A DNA stretch of 64,000 nucleotides, taken from contig JBAMDO010000114.1 in NCBI GenBank assembly GCA_037074765.1, forward strand, positions 1 through 64,000, given 5' to 3'. The position numbers and the translations under genes are program-made. Numbering within the stretch: the first letter of the stretch is position 1; every line of letters starts with the position of its first letter. Shown here in pieces: positions 1-14,277 of the stretch. The notes under the pieces were generated by a model. That model made no database searches and was not told the DNA's origin. It worked only from the letters and a program-made list of their open reading frames with translations. The DNA is from Mansonella perstans (lineage: Eukaryota; Nematoda; Chromadorea; Rhabditida; Onchocercidae).

Positions 1-360
1 TCTGTCTCTCCGTCTCTCTTTCTCTCTCTCTTTTGTTGATAAAGAAATTTGATAGTGATAAAATGATCATTTGTTGATAAAATAACCATAAAGATAATGA
101 TAAACTATTAAAGAGTAATGAATTGACGGAAATAATTTTATTTCAGGAAATTTATCATGATATATCAGTGAATAGGATAAACAGCAATAATAGTTCAAAT
201 GAAATTTAAATGACCATAAATAATGTTTGAATTGATTAATAAGATCAAATTAGGATGCGTAAAAAAAAGATTATGTATGAATCATTATTCTATACGATTT
301 TGATATGTCAATCATTTTATATCATAATTAAATTTAATTTTAAAAAAAGGAAAAAATTGG

Positions 361-450
361 ATGACGATAATGCTGATGATGATAGTTATGATTAATAATG
401 TTGATGATGACGATTGTGATTAATGATGCTGATGATGATGATTAAAACAA
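361..450. repeat. GAT-rich imperfect microsatellite
   Basis: Imperfect runs of GAT/GATGAT interspersed with AAT and GTT triplets. The open frame on the opposite strand is a by-product of the triplet repeat. Confidence 0.7.
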
Positions 451-838
451 ATATAAAATTTCCAAATAATGATAATAATATAATTATGCAGTTATTGTAA
501 TAATACGAAATATGTTCTGTACGATTACGGTAATAATACGGAAAAACGGTAAATGATAAAACAAACATAAAATGATAAATCATGTAATTACGGCAGTAAT
601 AAAAAGCGAATAAAAAATTCAAGAAATAAAATTATTTTATTACAACAAAATGATGTAAATAGTTGGAGATAGAGAGAAAAAGAGAGACAGAGGGGAGGAG
701 AGAGAGAAGATAAAAGAAATATATTTATATTCAAACAGAAAGCAAGAAATAAAAAATTTTTAAGGATAATAGAATGGATGATAAACAATTGAGAAACATT
801 TATTCTATAAATATACGTACATCTATTTATTTATTTTT

Positions 839-882
839 TCACTGACCATTCGCTGACCATTCACTGACCATTCACTGACCAT
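839..882. repeat. 11-bp tandem repeat, 4 copies
   Basis: Four head-to-tail copies of TCACTGACCAT (copies start at 839, 850, 861 and 872). Copy 2 has one substitution, TCGCTGACCAT. The array ends cleanly at both sides. Confidence 0.9.
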
Positions 883-1284
883 ATAATTTTCTTACAATAC
901 TTTTTTTTTCATAGATTTGTGAAGAAGAGATAATTCTAGTTTAAGCTATATTTTATATTTCATTTTTATTTCATTGATTTCATTTTTAAATTATTGCAGC
1001 AGTTATCTCTCTCTCTTTCTCTCTTCCTTTTCCCTCCTTCTCTTTCCCTCTCTCTCTCTCACATTTTTTGAAACATGAAAGAAATTCATTTTAATGATTG
1101 AGATGAAAAAAAAAACAGCATTAAAATGATTATCTTGTAAAATTATTGTTTTGACACATTTTATTATATTACTTTAAGAGAGAGCTTAGAAAGCTGATGA
1201 CAGACATATATGCATTACACCGATAATAATAAACACTTCTAACTATTGCAAATATGCAGAAGAGAATGATTTGAGAAGTCAAGT

Positions 1285-1434
1285 GATAAGTGACCATTAA
1301 GTGATAAGAAATCATAACTGTATTTGCATAACTTCTCTGAAAAAATGAAAAGCCAAAGCGATAAGTGATCATTAAGTGATAAGAAGTCATCACTGTATTA
1401 GCTTAACTTCTCTAAGAAAAGCTCAAAGATCAAG
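1285..1434. repeat. 75-bp tandem duplication
   Basis: Two copies, starting at about 1285 and 1360, each beginning GATAAGTGA, then a CATTAAGTGATAAGAA core, then an ATCACTGTATT-like and a TAACTTCTCT segment. They differ at several sites. A more degraded relative of the flanks lies either side (about 1199-1245 and 1440-1470). Confidence 0.75.
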
Positions 1435-3049
1435 TAAGAACAAACATATGCATTAAACTGATAACAGTTCAAATATTTAAATTATAAGAAATCAAAATGA
1501 TAAAGAAATGTATCAGCATGACTTTTCGTAAAGCTCAAAAATGTGAAATAATAAATGAAAAAGTTTTTTCCTAATTCAAAAATGTCAGATCAAAATTAAT
1601 GATGGGTTTAATTTAATGTGAATTCATAAATTGCTGAATTTCGTATTCATTGTCGTTAGAGCAAAAAAGGTCAACGACATTGCTGTCCCAATGATGATGA
1701 TCGATCATACGTCATTGCGCCCTTTGCAAATGGAGTTTTAGTCAATAATTTCTCAAGAAACTACACCTATCAATCTCTTACACGATGAAAATTAATTCAA
1801 ATGATTAAGTGAAATTCATTATTAATTTTTACTAAAAAAATAAACACAATTTTCATTTACCTAAATATAAAACATGAAGTAATTAACAATTAAGGTTTAA
1901 TTAATTTTTTTCCGTCAAATTAATTACATAATTATAAAGCAACTATAAATTTTCCAATTAATTAAACTTTCCATTTACCTAAATATTACACCTGAAATAA
2001 TTAACAATTAAGGTTTAATTTATAATTAACTTTTTTTTAATTAATTGGGACAGTAATTTTTTTTTTAAATGACGAAATTAATTTTACCTGATTTTATTGT
2101 ACGTCGTAAAATATCGCAATGATTTTGTTATGACAATAAACGCATACAACGAAACAGCAAATGTTAAACTACATATACTGCCTTAGCAATCATCATCATC
2201 ATTTTTTTGCATATTTTGCTATTGTGCAAGTTAATGAGTTTGCAGTAAATGCAAAATAATTTGCATAAATTTCAGACAAGAAATGGAGTGAACACATATA
2301 TATAAGCAAAATAAATAAATGTTTGTTTGCTCTCTATTTGCGCAAATATTGTGTGAGTAACAGACAATTCTATTATGGGTAGCAGGAAAAAAGTGAAAAA
2401 AAAGTTTTTATGTCTCGTTGTTTGTTACTATAAAAAATGTTTCGCTGTTCGGTACAGTACAATATATTGCATAATAGGCTTGCGTAAGGTCAAATATCAG
2501 CCTGGCTTGGCTTCCCTTTTAACTCAATCCTCGTAAAGTGCCCAGAAAATAAAAAGAGCAAAATAATAAGAAAGCTTAAAAACATTTTCCCTTAACACTC
2601 TCTCATATCTCTCTTATCACCTTTAACATTACACATGAGCATTGTTATTTAAGCCCTAATTAATTATTTACTAATTAACAAATGATAGAGTAAATTTACT
2701 ACATGAAGAAAAATAAATTATATTAAAGATACATTTTTTTATTTTTAATTTTCTTGAGAAAAACAAAATTCTAAGAGTTTAATTAAATCAATTAAAAAGC
2801 TTTTGTGAGAGAATTTTTTTTTTATCAACAATTTCATCAAAATGACGAATTTCATTCTATTTTCTCTATCCTTTTTTTCTTTTTTCTACTCCCCCTCCCC
2901 ATTTCCATTTTCCATTTAGCTCTCAATAAAAGGCTACTATTAAATGTGCTTTTTTTTTTTTTTAATAGCACAAATAAATGATGTCATTTGAAATTGTAGT
3001 TTTGACATTACATCATCACAATGCACAATCAATATACTTTGCATTGGAT

Positions 3050-3205
3050 TGTTTTTGCCAAGTACATTTTAATTCATTAATTAATAATAATATTGATTAA
3101 TTACTTTTTGCATATTTTATCCGTTGATTAATAATAATTTTGATTAATTAGTTTTTGTCAAGTATATTTTAATTCATTAATTAATAATAATTTATTAAAA
3201 AATTT
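3050..3205. repeat. ~99-bp tandem duplication, TTAATTAATAATAAT-rich
   Basis: The block AAGTA(C/T)ATTTTAATTCATTAA followed by TTAATAATAAT occurs near 3059 and again near 3158, with related TTGATTAATTA segments between the copies. Confidence 0.65.
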
Positions 3206-3749
3206 TTTTAGACAACAAAAATATTATTCAGAAAAAAAAATGTTGTGATGACTTCTTATTTTTTTTCCTTTTTACAAAAATATATGTCATCTCATTTTTA
3301 AAAATACCAAAAATGATTGATATTGTATGTCTTGTGACTTTTTTTTATTTAATTATTGCATACTTCATTTGTTACCTAAAATTACAAAATTATTTGCGAC
3401 ATTTTGCACCATTTTTTTTTTTTTTTTTTTTATATGACATCATATAACAAAGAAAAAAAAATAATGACAATAATAATTCGTTCATTGAAATTGAAAAAAG
3501 TTAACTGGTGCATTATTACTATTATTCGACATGGTAATTAACAAATGATTAAAATAAAAAGTGATTAAGTAAATGAATGCTAACTTTACTACATTCAAGG
3601 ATTTAGATAAGTAATGCTTGATTCAATAAAAAAAAAAAAGAAGGAAAAGAAAGAAGCGATGAAAAGCAATAAAATTTAAGTCAGTGTTCGAGCAAAAGGT
3701 ATGCAAGAACCTGATTGTTAAGAAAGTACACTAGCAAAATGTACGGATT

Positions 3750-3925
3750 CTACAAAAATATTTCTGGAAAAACTCCATGTATTAAATGTTTCTAGTTAAA
3801 TATTATCTAAAAAAACTCCATATACAGAAAGTTTCTGCAAAAACTCCATTAAATATTTTCTGGGAAAACTCTATATATTAAATATTTCCTGGAAAAGCTC
3901 CACGTATTAAAATACTTACTGGAAT
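3750..3925. repeat. Imperfect short tandem repeats (AAACTCCAT family)
   Basis: Five imperfect copies of a 30-45 bp unit built on GGAAAAACTCCATGTATTAA, each followed by a TTTCT or TTTTCTGG segment. They diverge in length, so this is an old array. Confidence 0.6.
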
Positions 3926-4850
3926 ATTTTTGAAATAAAAAAACTAAATTTTATTGGAATTATTAAATTAACATTTAATAACTTCAAATTGTTAAATTTT
4001 TTTTATATATTCAAATTTTGTGGCATTTTAAATAGAAAAAAAATAAAATTTATGTTTACTTTAGTACTGGAAGAAAAGGTGTGTAAAAAAAAATTACGAT
4101 TTGATTGTAAAAAAAAAGTTACACTGCAAAATTTATTAAATCTATCAAATGGTAACATATTTTGCTTTTTTCTTTTCGCTCTCCTAGATATCTTTAAAAT
4201 TTCCAATAAAATAAAAATTTCACAAAATTTCGACAGCTAAATTATTTTATGTAAAATTTTTATTACTGAACGTAAATATCGTTTTATTTTTTTTCAATTT
4301 TTTAAATTGCTCATTTTTTATTTTAGCTATTTAAATTATAAATTTTCAGATTATTATTATCATAGTTTTATTATTGTCAATTAAATTTCCTGATTAAATC
4401 AATATAATTAATTTATTAAATTATCACTTGTTAAATTAACTTGAACATTGCAGTCAATGTTTTATCAATGATTGCCTTATCATAATAGATTATCAATGGC
4501 TTTATGACTTTTATGAGGCGTTAAAAAAAAAAAGAAAAAACGAAACGGAAAGATGAAATATTTAAAATTTGAAAAGCAAAAAGAGATTTTTAAATTTTTC
4601 GAAAATTAATTAGAAAAAAAATTTAAAATAATTTATTTTTAGAAGTAAATTAAAAAGCAACCAACCATATTTACGTTTAAATGTTGTTAATGTTACATTG
4701 CTATATATATGCCATTAAATGTCTATGATGATAACACTCATTCATTCACACATAGGGCAATCGTTGGGCATTTCTATATATTGCTAGGTTACACTAAACT
4801 AGGGCTAGGCTAAGCTAGGATAGGCAATGTAAAATGTCCAATAGGCGTTA

Positions 4851-4871
4851 GCTTGCCTCGAATAGGCAAGC
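4851..4871. repeat. 8-bp perfect hairpin
   Basis: GCTTGCCT and AGGCAAGC form a perfect stem round a 5-base loop, inside a locally less AT-rich patch (about 4780-4890) full of TAGGC/CTAGG motifs. It may be the end of an old element; no partner terminus was identified. Confidence 0.55.
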
Positions 4872-5081
4872 CTAGAAAAAGCGCGTAGGCCTTATTACTT
4901 GCAAATAACAAAAACAATAAGTAAGTCATTCAGAAGAACCAAAAGAAACAAAAATGACATTAAATCAAATAACATCATCTGAGGCCATGAGGCCAATTTT
5001 TTTTTTGTTTCATTGCTATTAAAAATGTAAAAGTTTTTTTTAGGCTCTTCAAAAAAAAAGGAAAGGAAGGGAAAGTTAGCT

Positions 5082-5370
5082 AAGAAAAGAAGAATTGTAA
5101 GAAAGGAAATTTTACCGGCGAAAAAAATTCAAATAGGTAAAAAACCAATAACATATGCTTATATATAGGCATCATCATTTCTAATTCTTTCAGTTACTGA
5201 TTTTTATGAATTCGATCTTTATCATATATATACTCTTTCATATTGCTAAGAAAAGAATTGTAAGAAAGAAAATATTACCAGTGGATAAAAATTTAAATAG
5301 TAAAAAACCAGTATATGTATAAGCATCATCATCTCTAATTCTTTCAATCACTGATATTTATGAATTCGTT
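5082..5370. repeat. ~165-bp tandem duplication
   Basis: A segment starting AAGAAAAGAAGAATTGTAAG at 5082 recurs from about 5249 with the same order of sub-blocks: a poly-purine start, then AAAAAACCA, then GCATCATCAT, then TCTAATTCTTTCA, then TTTATGAATTCG. Identity is high but interrupted by indels. Confidence 0.75.
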
Positions 5371-6628
5371 TACATCTCACATTTCATTACTTATCTCTGC
5401 TCTGTTCTGCTTTATCATCATTACATTAAACTGTTCACGGCAATTTGTTTTTAGCTTAGTTATCTAACACCGGAAGAAATGAATTATAGATTAAGTTTTA
5501 ACCGGAAAAAAAAACTAATTTTGAAATATGTTACACCTGTTGAATAAATAGCTTATTTGAAAGAATGGAAAAATAATAATCTTCTTTTAATGATTTAAAT
5601 ACACCAACTATTTTACATTTCCAGAAACGTTTCCACAAACTATTTTAGCGTTCCCAGAAATAAAAGTGTTCCATAAATGTAAAATTTCGTAAAAAAAAAA
5701 AGCAGATAAATGGATGAGAATAAAATTTGTTAAAACAAATTTGCAAAAATAAACATTTTAAATTTGCCCAAAAAAAAATATTACAAAAATTTAAAAATAT
5801 CAATCAAAAAAAGAAAAAAAAAAATCTGTCCTTACCAGCAATGAATACATTTGACCGAAAGAACGATCCATAATTTTCTCAAATTAATTCAAAGATTTAT
5901 TCAAATATTTGAAGGACATATTCAATCAGGCAATTCACAAATATATTCTCTGCTCCTTAAAAATATTGCTTTTTACACAAAACATTTTTTTGTGTTGTTC
6001 CAAATAGAGGCATGGCTTATGGCTTTTTTTTACACAATTAAACTAAGAATGAAATTTCAAAAAACACCTTTCTACATGTATCTATAATTTTTGCATAACT
6101 ATCCATAAATAGATGGCGCAAAAAATGTCCTATGGAAATATTGGTAAAAGTTGGAAAATGGAATAGTTGGATTCAAAAAAAAAAAAAAAAGAAAACAAAA
6201 ACAAACTATGTAAGTAAATGAGCAATTAAGTAATTAAGTGTAAGAACTGATAAATTAAAAAGAAAAACAAAATAAACTATATAAGTAAGTGAGTAATTAA
6301 GTAGCTGATAAGTGAGTAATTAAGTGTAAGAATTGATCAGTAAAGAAGGAAAAGAAAAAAACCAAAAAGGGCATCGTTTGCAAGAGGGAATTTAAAAAAG
6401 GAGAAAAAGAAAAAAACATTTCAAAAATGATAGCTTTAAATTTATTGAAATGGCAAAGCAAAAGTTGGATTGAAATGAGAGATTTTTTTTTCCGTTTTAA
6501 AATATTCATGCAAATGTTAAAGAGTTGAAAAAAGTTGTTGAAAAGAAGGAACAGAAAATTTTGGTTGAAAAAAATGAAACATTTTAGAAATGAGTTGTCA
6601 AAGGTTGTTGTTTTTGTTGTAAAGATGT

Positions 6629-6682
6629 AAACAACGATACATGTGTACCACATGGTAACAACGATACCTGTGCACCACATGG
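6629..6682. repeat. 27-bp tandem duplication
   Basis: Two adjacent 27-bp copies (6629-6655 and 6656-6682) starting AACAACGATAC and ending CCACATGGT. They differ at two positions. Confidence 0.9.
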
Positions 6683-7550
6683 TACCGTTTGTTTATTTTC
6701 AAAAAAATACATTGCTGCCGTACGGATGATGCAAAAAAGAAAAAAGAAAAAAAGAAAAAAATGAAAAAATAAATTGAAAGAAGGTAAAAAGAAAAAAGAA
6801 GAAAAAAAAAGATAAAAGAAAATAACGATGAATATGGCTAAGCAGTGAAAGAGGAGAAAATTGAACATTATTATTTGTCATTATAATACATATATAAATA
6901 TATATATTTCGCAAAAATTTTTTTAAAAAAAAAAATTAAAAAAAATTCACAATTTAATGGATGGCTTCTTTTTTTCTTTTTTTTTTTGATAATTCAATAT
7001 TTTTAAAAAAAATTCAAATTTTGAAAATCTTTTCTCTTTTTTTTTTTGTTTATTTTAAGATAAGAATAAAGGAAAAAGGCCTTTGCAGCAGGAATATTGT
7101 CTCATTTCAATGATTAATTAAAAGTAATGAAAAATGTGAAATATGATGAGACGATGAAAAAATGATATCAATGATGGAGAAAAGAAAAAAGGAAAAAAAT
7201 TTTATTTTGAAAAGTAAATGCTAATTAGCTTTGAATAATATATCATTGATGTATATATCATTATATTATCAGTCATGGGTATATCATTATGATACAATTG
7301 GAGGATTTGCCGTCAAAATTGTGTTGACAGTGTAAGCACATATTTCTTGCTTTAATTAATATGAAGGAAAAATGCGGCACAAAGTGCAAAGAAATAAGTC
7401 TTAAACATCCTAGAGATCCTAGAAATCCTAGAGAGATATTTCATTTTTTTTTAGAGAAAAAAGAAAAAAAGAAAGCAGTGAGGAAAGTAATAATTGCAAT
7501 GCTATGTTAATTATCATATTTAATGAGTTCTATTACAAATACAATGATTT

Positions 7551-7815
7551 GCATTCATTCCAATTCCATTCGTGTATTCGAGTACTATAAGAAATTTGCT
7601 AATGAATAGAAAAAACAGAATGCGCCAACATTTTGATATTCATTCTAATTTCATTGAAGTACTCCAGTACTATAAGATAAGGAAATTGCTAATGAATAGA
7701 AAAAAGCAGAATGCACCAATATTTTAGTATTCATTCAAAATATTCGAGTACTATAAGATAAGGAAATTGTTAATAAATAGACAAAAACAGAATGCACTAG
7801 TATTTTTCATTCATT
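7551..7815. repeat. ~87-bp tandem repeat, 3 copies
   Basis: Three successive copies share GAGTACTATAAG, then GAAATT, then TAATGAATAGA, then CAGAATGC and a TATTCATTC end. The third copy is the most diverged. Confidence 0.75.
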
Positions 7816-8059
7816 TTCAAATTTTTTTTCTCCCTCTCCAGTTTTACTACTTCATTGTATATCATTTCTTCTTCAAAACATCCTAAGCCCACTCAAAATT
7901 TGTTGATAGTAGTGTTAATATAATTATAAATTTAAAATTCTTATTTGTTAAGATTTGGTGCTAATAATAGCATAAAGTGGCGGTAGTGATTAATTGCGAA
8001 GTTTTTTAACATTTCGTTTAATATCAATCGTTTTCGGCACGCTTTTGATGATGCTGATG

Positions 8060-8310
8060 ATCAGTTTTGGAACTGTTGGGTGGCAATTAATTTTGAAAAC
8101 ACTCAATGATGGGTCGTCAATTTATGTGAAATTTTAATATTACACCTGGTGAGTGATCATTCGAAAAACTTTTAATACCAACTCTTAATTGATGGTCAAT
8201 TTCATCAAAAATTTTTAGTATTACTCCTGTTGACCCGCACTCCTGGCTATTGGTGGATATGGAAAATTTTTTGATAACAATCGATTTTGACAAACTCTTA
8301 ATGCTCAATC
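8060..8310. repeat. Degenerate ~80-90 bp tandem repeat
   Basis: Two to three copies of a block in which a CTCAATGATG-like start is followed by GTCAATTT, then TTTTTAGTATTACTCCTG or its relative ATTTTAATATTACACCTG. They explain the open frame seen on the minus strand here. Confidence 0.55.
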
Positions 8311-8860
8311 AGTTTGGTGATACTTTTTGTGATGATGAAAAATTCCGAAAATTTTTATTTTACTTACTTTTTTGATTGTTAGTAAATAATTTTAAAAAGT
8401 CCTATCATTATCCTGGTCATTTTGTGCGAGAAAAATTGTTAAAAAAAATGTTTGAAAATTGTTAAAACCAAATTTTGCTCAATTTAATTTAAGGTTAATT
8501 TAATTTAACGTAATTTGATCTAGGGTAATTAATTTAAGATTAATTATTTAATTTGAGCTTCTTTTTACTTAATTTAAGGTTTGAACTTTTAAAACTTTAA
8601 AAAAAAATATTTTGTCAAAATTTCCATTGACAGTCTCACAGGTCTACTCCATCTTTAGTAAATATAGCAAAGTCATACACCAAATGTATTTCTGGTTCCA
8701 TCAATTTAAAATTAATTAACTGTAATCATAATGAAGAAGCAAAAATGCAACGACAACAAAATTTTTAAACGCCAAATAAAAATTTTCTTAAATTACTCAA
8801 AAAAAAAAAAAATGCTGCAAAAATTTTTTTGAAAATAAAGAAATCGGAAAATTCAAAATT

Positions 8861-8891
<31 letters not shown>

Positions 8892-9804
8892 TTGATATTT
8901 TTTCAATCTAAATGATAATGAATGTTCAAAATTCCATTATGATGACAATAACGGAAATTAAATAAAAAAAAAAAAAAAAACAAGAAAAAATGTCAAATTG
9001 GTAGTAAAGAAAAGAAAAAAAAAAATTTACAAATTCCGGAATGCGGAACTTAAAATTTTGTTGGAAAAAGAATACAGGAAGGAAGAGAAAGATTGCGGGA
9101 AAAATCATTTACAAAAGTTTATTCATCAAAAATTGTTCTTCTTCTCTGAGAAAAAAGAAAAAAAAAAGATGTCCTTAAATATGTTTGGAATTAAAATAAT
9201 TGCAGAAATAGAGATTTTATGAAAGAGAGAGAAAGAAAGAGAGAGAGAGATGGGTTTAATTTGAAATTATTGAATTACATAATTACATCATATCATCAGG
9301 TAAAAGAAGAAGTCAAATATTCATCGTCTTATATTCTTGTGTCATTTTTTATTTACTGAACTAATTATAAGTCATTTTTGGATTCAATTATTTTTAGTGC
9401 CCTAAGGTAAAAAGCTGAAAAGCAATATAATGAGACCTGAGATAAAAAAAGAAAAAAAGATTGGAGAAAAGCGATAAATGATAGTGTAGAGAAGGATAAG
9501 GTACAAAGAAATAGAAAGAATGAAAATGATGCAATTTACTCTTTATTGTTCGCGGACAGAAGAAACCTGTATTATTATTATTATTCATCATTCAAATCGA
9601 ATACATAAATATATATATATTTATTTATTTTTCTTTTCAATAGTTTCATGATCGTTTAAATTTTTATATCTTTCTCCTGTAAATAGATTTTATGGGTCTT
9701 TTTCTTTTTTTTTTTTAGAGCTGTAATTATTCTATTAAAAAAATATTTGAAATCAAACAGCGATATTGTAACGGAATTTTTCAAAGCCATATAATTGCAT
9801 TAAA

Positions 9805-10278
9805 ATGATATTTGCTGAAAATAAATACTGATATAAGAAAATGATACTGATGTACAGAAAATGAGATTAGTATACTGAAAATAAGGCTGGCATACTAAAA
9901 ATAACACTAATATACTGCAAATGATACTGATATACTGATAATTATATTTATGTACTGATAATTATATTGATATATTGAAATTAATGCTGATATACTGAAA
10001 ATGACATGATGTACTGAAAATGAGGCTGATATAATGAAAATAATACTAATATAAGAAAATGATACTGATATACTGATAATTATATTGATATACTGAAAAT
10101 GATACTGATGTACCGATAATCACACTGATATATTGAAATTAATGCTGATATACTGAAAATGATACTGATATACTGATAATTATATTGATATATTGAAAAT
10201 AATACTGATATACTGAAAATGATACCGATGTACTGAAAATGAGGCTGGTTTACTGAAAATGATACTGATATCACTGAA
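9805..10278. repeat. ~470-bp minisatellite, degenerate ~20-bp unit
   Basis: More than 20 degenerate copies of ATACTGAAAATGATACTGAT and variants (GATAATTATATTGATAT, GAGGCTGGT and similar). Unit length varies between about 19 and 21 bp, so the array is old. The minus-strand frame rich in Ile-Ser-Tyr-Gln is a by-product. Confidence 0.85.
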
Positions 10279-10632
10279 CAATTCAAAAATGTCGAATTTT
10301 TTTTCTAAATTTTAATTAAATTATAGAAATGATAGAAAATAAAATAAATATACGAATGTATTTTTTCCCCTTTCTATCATCCATTCCTTTTTTCTTTTAT
10401 TTCTTTTTTTTTTTTGACGCAAAAAGAACGCGTTAAACTTTGTTGATGCAAATAAAAGGAAAATTTATGCGAGAGAGAGAGTGAGAGAGAGAGAGTAAAA
10501 AAGAGTGAGAAAGAGCCTTGGAAAAGAATATGCAATTTATTCTAGAAATTAATTTTCACAGTGGTTAAAAAAAAAATGTTCAATCCTAGCTATAGATTCA
10601 AAAAATTATTCTTTTCATCTTCTTGCCTTCCA

Positions 10633-10680
<48 letters not shown>
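10633..10680. repeat. (CT)n microsatellite
   Basis: A near-perfect CT dinucleotide run of about 48 bp with one CG interruption near its start. Confidence 0.95.
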
Positions 10681-10684
<4 letters not shown>

Positions 10685-11061
10685 CTTTCCTTCCAGCTGC
10701 TCTTTTCTCAGCTATATACATAATTTGAATAAATTAAAAATAAACACTTAAAAATTGTTTTTCTTCTCTTCTCTTTTTGATGACAAATTTTTCATAGCAA
10801 ACAAATAACTTTGTCATTCAATTTAGAATTTACAAATGACCAAAAAGAAAAAAATGCAATCAATGAATGAGGGAAAAGGAAATTTTTTGAATTTTAAATT
10901 TAAATGGTAAAAGGATGAGAAAATACTTTTTTACTTCCTTTGGTTAGCGTAAAAACCTGGAAAAGGATGGAAATTGCTGGGGAAAAAAAAGAAAGTGAAT
11001 AATTTAATATTATTTTATGAGTAATATTTACAAAAGGTACACTACTACTACTATTACAACC

Positions 11062-11062
11062 A

Positions 11063-11140
<78 letters not shown>
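11062..11140. repeat. (CA)n microsatellite, two runs
   Basis: Two CA dinucleotide runs separated by one CCA. The Cys-Val and Val-Cys open frames on the minus strand derive from it and are not genes. Confidence 0.95.
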
Positions 11141-11142
<2 letters not shown>

Positions 11143-11832
11143 AACACACTTTCAGTTATACAAAGAAACGCTTCAATGAGCATATTTTGAAACGAACAAT
11201 TACTGCCTCCCTTTTTTAGTGTCAATCACCTGAATTCAGACGTTGACAATGTCACTTTCATTTTTCTGAATAAAGCATTTTAAAAAAAAAAAGGAGAGGA
11301 GGAATAGCAGGAGGAAGTTGTTGTATGCATCATCAGATAGGCTTATCTTTTTCTATTTCAAATAAATAACAAATAAAAAAAGAGATGGAATAAATTGCGC
11401 CACTTGAAAATATTCAAATGACGCAATTTGTTGAAAAAAAAATTTCAAATTTTTTTTCCCTCAAAAATTGAACAAATTAAACGAAAGAAACATTTTTTCT
11501 ATAACATAGCAAATTAATTTGTTATTTGCAAATTAAATTTAAACTTTTTTAGAAAAAAAAAGTGCACAGTTTATTTAAGAACTGAACGACAACAAAATTT
11601 GTTTATTAATATTACATTCATTTCAGACATGGAATCAAAAAAAAAACTTCGCATTTTTTTTTGTTTAAACAAAATTTTCTTTTTTTCTCACTTCATTTAA
11701 AAATGTTTTAAAAATGATAGATTGACAAAAAATTGTCACAGCATATTTATGCTATTAAGTGAAGCATTAAAATGAATGATAGAATTTGAAATTGGAAGAG
11801 TTAAAAAGTTCATAAAGATAAATTATTTCTTG

Positions 11833-12095
11833 TAGAATATTAGTGTCATGTATATTAATTTGATGTTATTATATTAGTATATAGTCTATTAATATATTAT
11901 AATATTGTTAAGTAGAATATTAATGTTATGCATATTAATTTAATGTTACGTCTATTAGTATATAGTATATTTATATATTATAATGTTATTAAGTAGAATA
12001 TTAATGTTGTATATATTAATTTATTGTTATGTGTATTAGCACATAATATATAAATATTTTATTAAGTAGAATATTAATGTTATGTATTATAATTT
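11833..12095. repeat. ~80-bp tandem repeat, about 3.3 copies
   Basis: Each copy starts TAGAATATTA and continues with a TGT(A/C)ATGTATATTAATTT-like block, a TATTAGTATATAGT-like block and ends TTATTAAG. The last copy is partial. Confidence 0.8.
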
Positions 12096-14205
12096 CGATC
12101 ATTCTATTAGTTCAAAAAAGTTCTAAATTGTTTGGAATTTTGGTATGTAAAATTTATGAATAATAAATTTATGAAAAGAATGTAGGAAAAATCGTAACGT
12201 AAACAAAGTAATACATTTAAATGTTTGCTTGCTTTTTTTTTTTTTTTTGAATTCTTTAAGTTTAACTTAACAAAAGAAAAAAATTGCAAAAGGACAAAAG
12301 TAACTAATAGTTTTTTTTTGAATAAATTCAAAGATAGAATGTTTACTTCTTTTATTCTTTTGTCTTTTTTTTTCACTTTTGCAAAGTTAATTTAAAAAAT
12401 TCAAAAAAAGAAAATCACAAACAACGGAGATTCAAATGTATTATTTTTAGGAAAAAATTAATGCCAACATTACGATTGAAATAAAAATGAATTGTGGACA
12501 AACTGTAGAAGAGTAGGTGAGTAATGTACAGACATGACCGGAAAGAAAAATAAAAGAATGGAATTTTTGGTGACAATAAATTTGTGACAAGATGATAAAA
12601 AAGAAAAAGAAAAAGAAAAGAGAGGCATAGATAATGTCTATTGGTTTTTATCGTTTTTATAAACTGATAAATGATTGTAAAATGAAAATAAAATGAATGC
12701 AATCCACCTTCATCTAAATTTCAACAAAGTGAAGTCAACTTAAAGTACTCTTCTTTGTTAACATTTTTTTGTTTGATCATTTCGCCGTGTTGTTTTCTAT
12801 TATTTTTTGATATGAATTTCTTTTTCCCCAAAGGAGCGTTTTTGTTCAAATCCTTCGAAGTTATAAAATCAGGCCGTATCGCAAATGGCTGTGGGACGAA
12901 ATTGTGGCAAAGCATCCACTGCAAAAGGCCTTCGCAAGTTAGCGTTGTGTAACAAAACAGCCTACGGTGGTGTTACTTAAGTTAAGTTAAATAAGCTAGT
13001 TATCATTGTTTATACAAATTGCTAAATATTAATCTTGAATGTTAAATGTCCATTGATAATTAAGAAAACTTTAAAAATGGGAGACAAAATAAAAGTGCTT
13101 TGGGATCAAATTTATGGCTTTTAACAATGCGCACAATTATGTTTATTTGTTTCAAAAATTCAAATATACTAAATTTTTTTTATCGCAAAATTTTTGCACA
13201 AATTTCATTTTAATTCTTTTATTTAGTTATGAATTTGAGAAGAGCGAGTAGAAGAGAGAAGCAAAAAAAAGCAAAATTTCATTTTTCTTTCTTTTCTGTA
13301 AATTACCAAATTAGTTTAATTGAGTTAAATATTATCATATGTGGTGGTATTCTGTAGAAACATCTAATACAAGCCAAAAATCGCATTATATTTTTCTCTT
13401 TCGAGAAAAGAGAAATTGTCTTCGTTTTTCTTTATGGCCAGTAATGTTTAGTCTTGAAATAACAACACTGCTTAAATTTATCTTTTTATGATTACATTGC
13501 TATTTTCCATCATTACGTCTTGGGAAATTCGATAGGAAAACTCGAAAGACGATTTTTATTATCCTGAAGATTCTAGTTTTCGAATGTAATGATTATGCAA
13601 AGAATCTTAACAAATGAAATGGATAATTTAGTGATAGTGTGATAATGAAAGGATAATACAGTGATAATATAATTGGCTTTACTACAATTTCAATCCTATA
13701 CTTATCTCTTTGCATATGTTATTTCCATCGTTATATTTCATTTAACAGTAACAAAGAATGTGTCGCAATGTTTTTCTAAATGAACAATAATTTTTTTTTT
13801 AATCCTAAATTGCTTTTAGCAATATTTCCATATATTTGCAAATATTTGCAATAATTATTTACATTCTAATTAATTTCCAATTTGCTTAATGAAGATCCTT
13901 TCCTATTTTTTTTAAAAAAGAAATTTACATAGTTTTATTCAATTATCGTGAATTTCTATTTCAACACATTTTCACTACGATTTCCTTTTTACTAATAAAT
14001 TATAATTTTGTTAATTTTTAATTAACAAAAAAATCTGATTAATTAATTTGAATATTACGTCTAAAATTGGTATTTCGAAAATGTGATAATACTGGAAACA
14101 AATAGAAAATTTTCCGTAAAAAAAGTGAGCACTATGAGCAGTCGGAAAAATGAAACATTAAATGAAAAATGTAATACTCAAATTAATTAATCAGATTTTT
14201 CTTTT

Positions 14206-14277
14206 AAGAGGAGGAGGAAGAGGAGGAGGGGAAGGAGGAGGAGGAGCAGGAGAAGAAAAAGGAGGAGGAGGAGGAAT
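14206..14277. repeat. GGA-rich purine tract
   Basis: About 70 bp of G/A only or nearly so, mainly GGA triplets, on the plus strand. It is the strongest G-rich strand bias in the window. Confidence 0.85.

Noticed and set aside
10900..11225. Minus-strand frames of repeated Cys-Val
   Set aside because: Pure translation of the CA microsatellite.
12721..12952. Overlapping frames on both strands
   Set aside because: No splice sites, no domain, and the two frames mirror each other.
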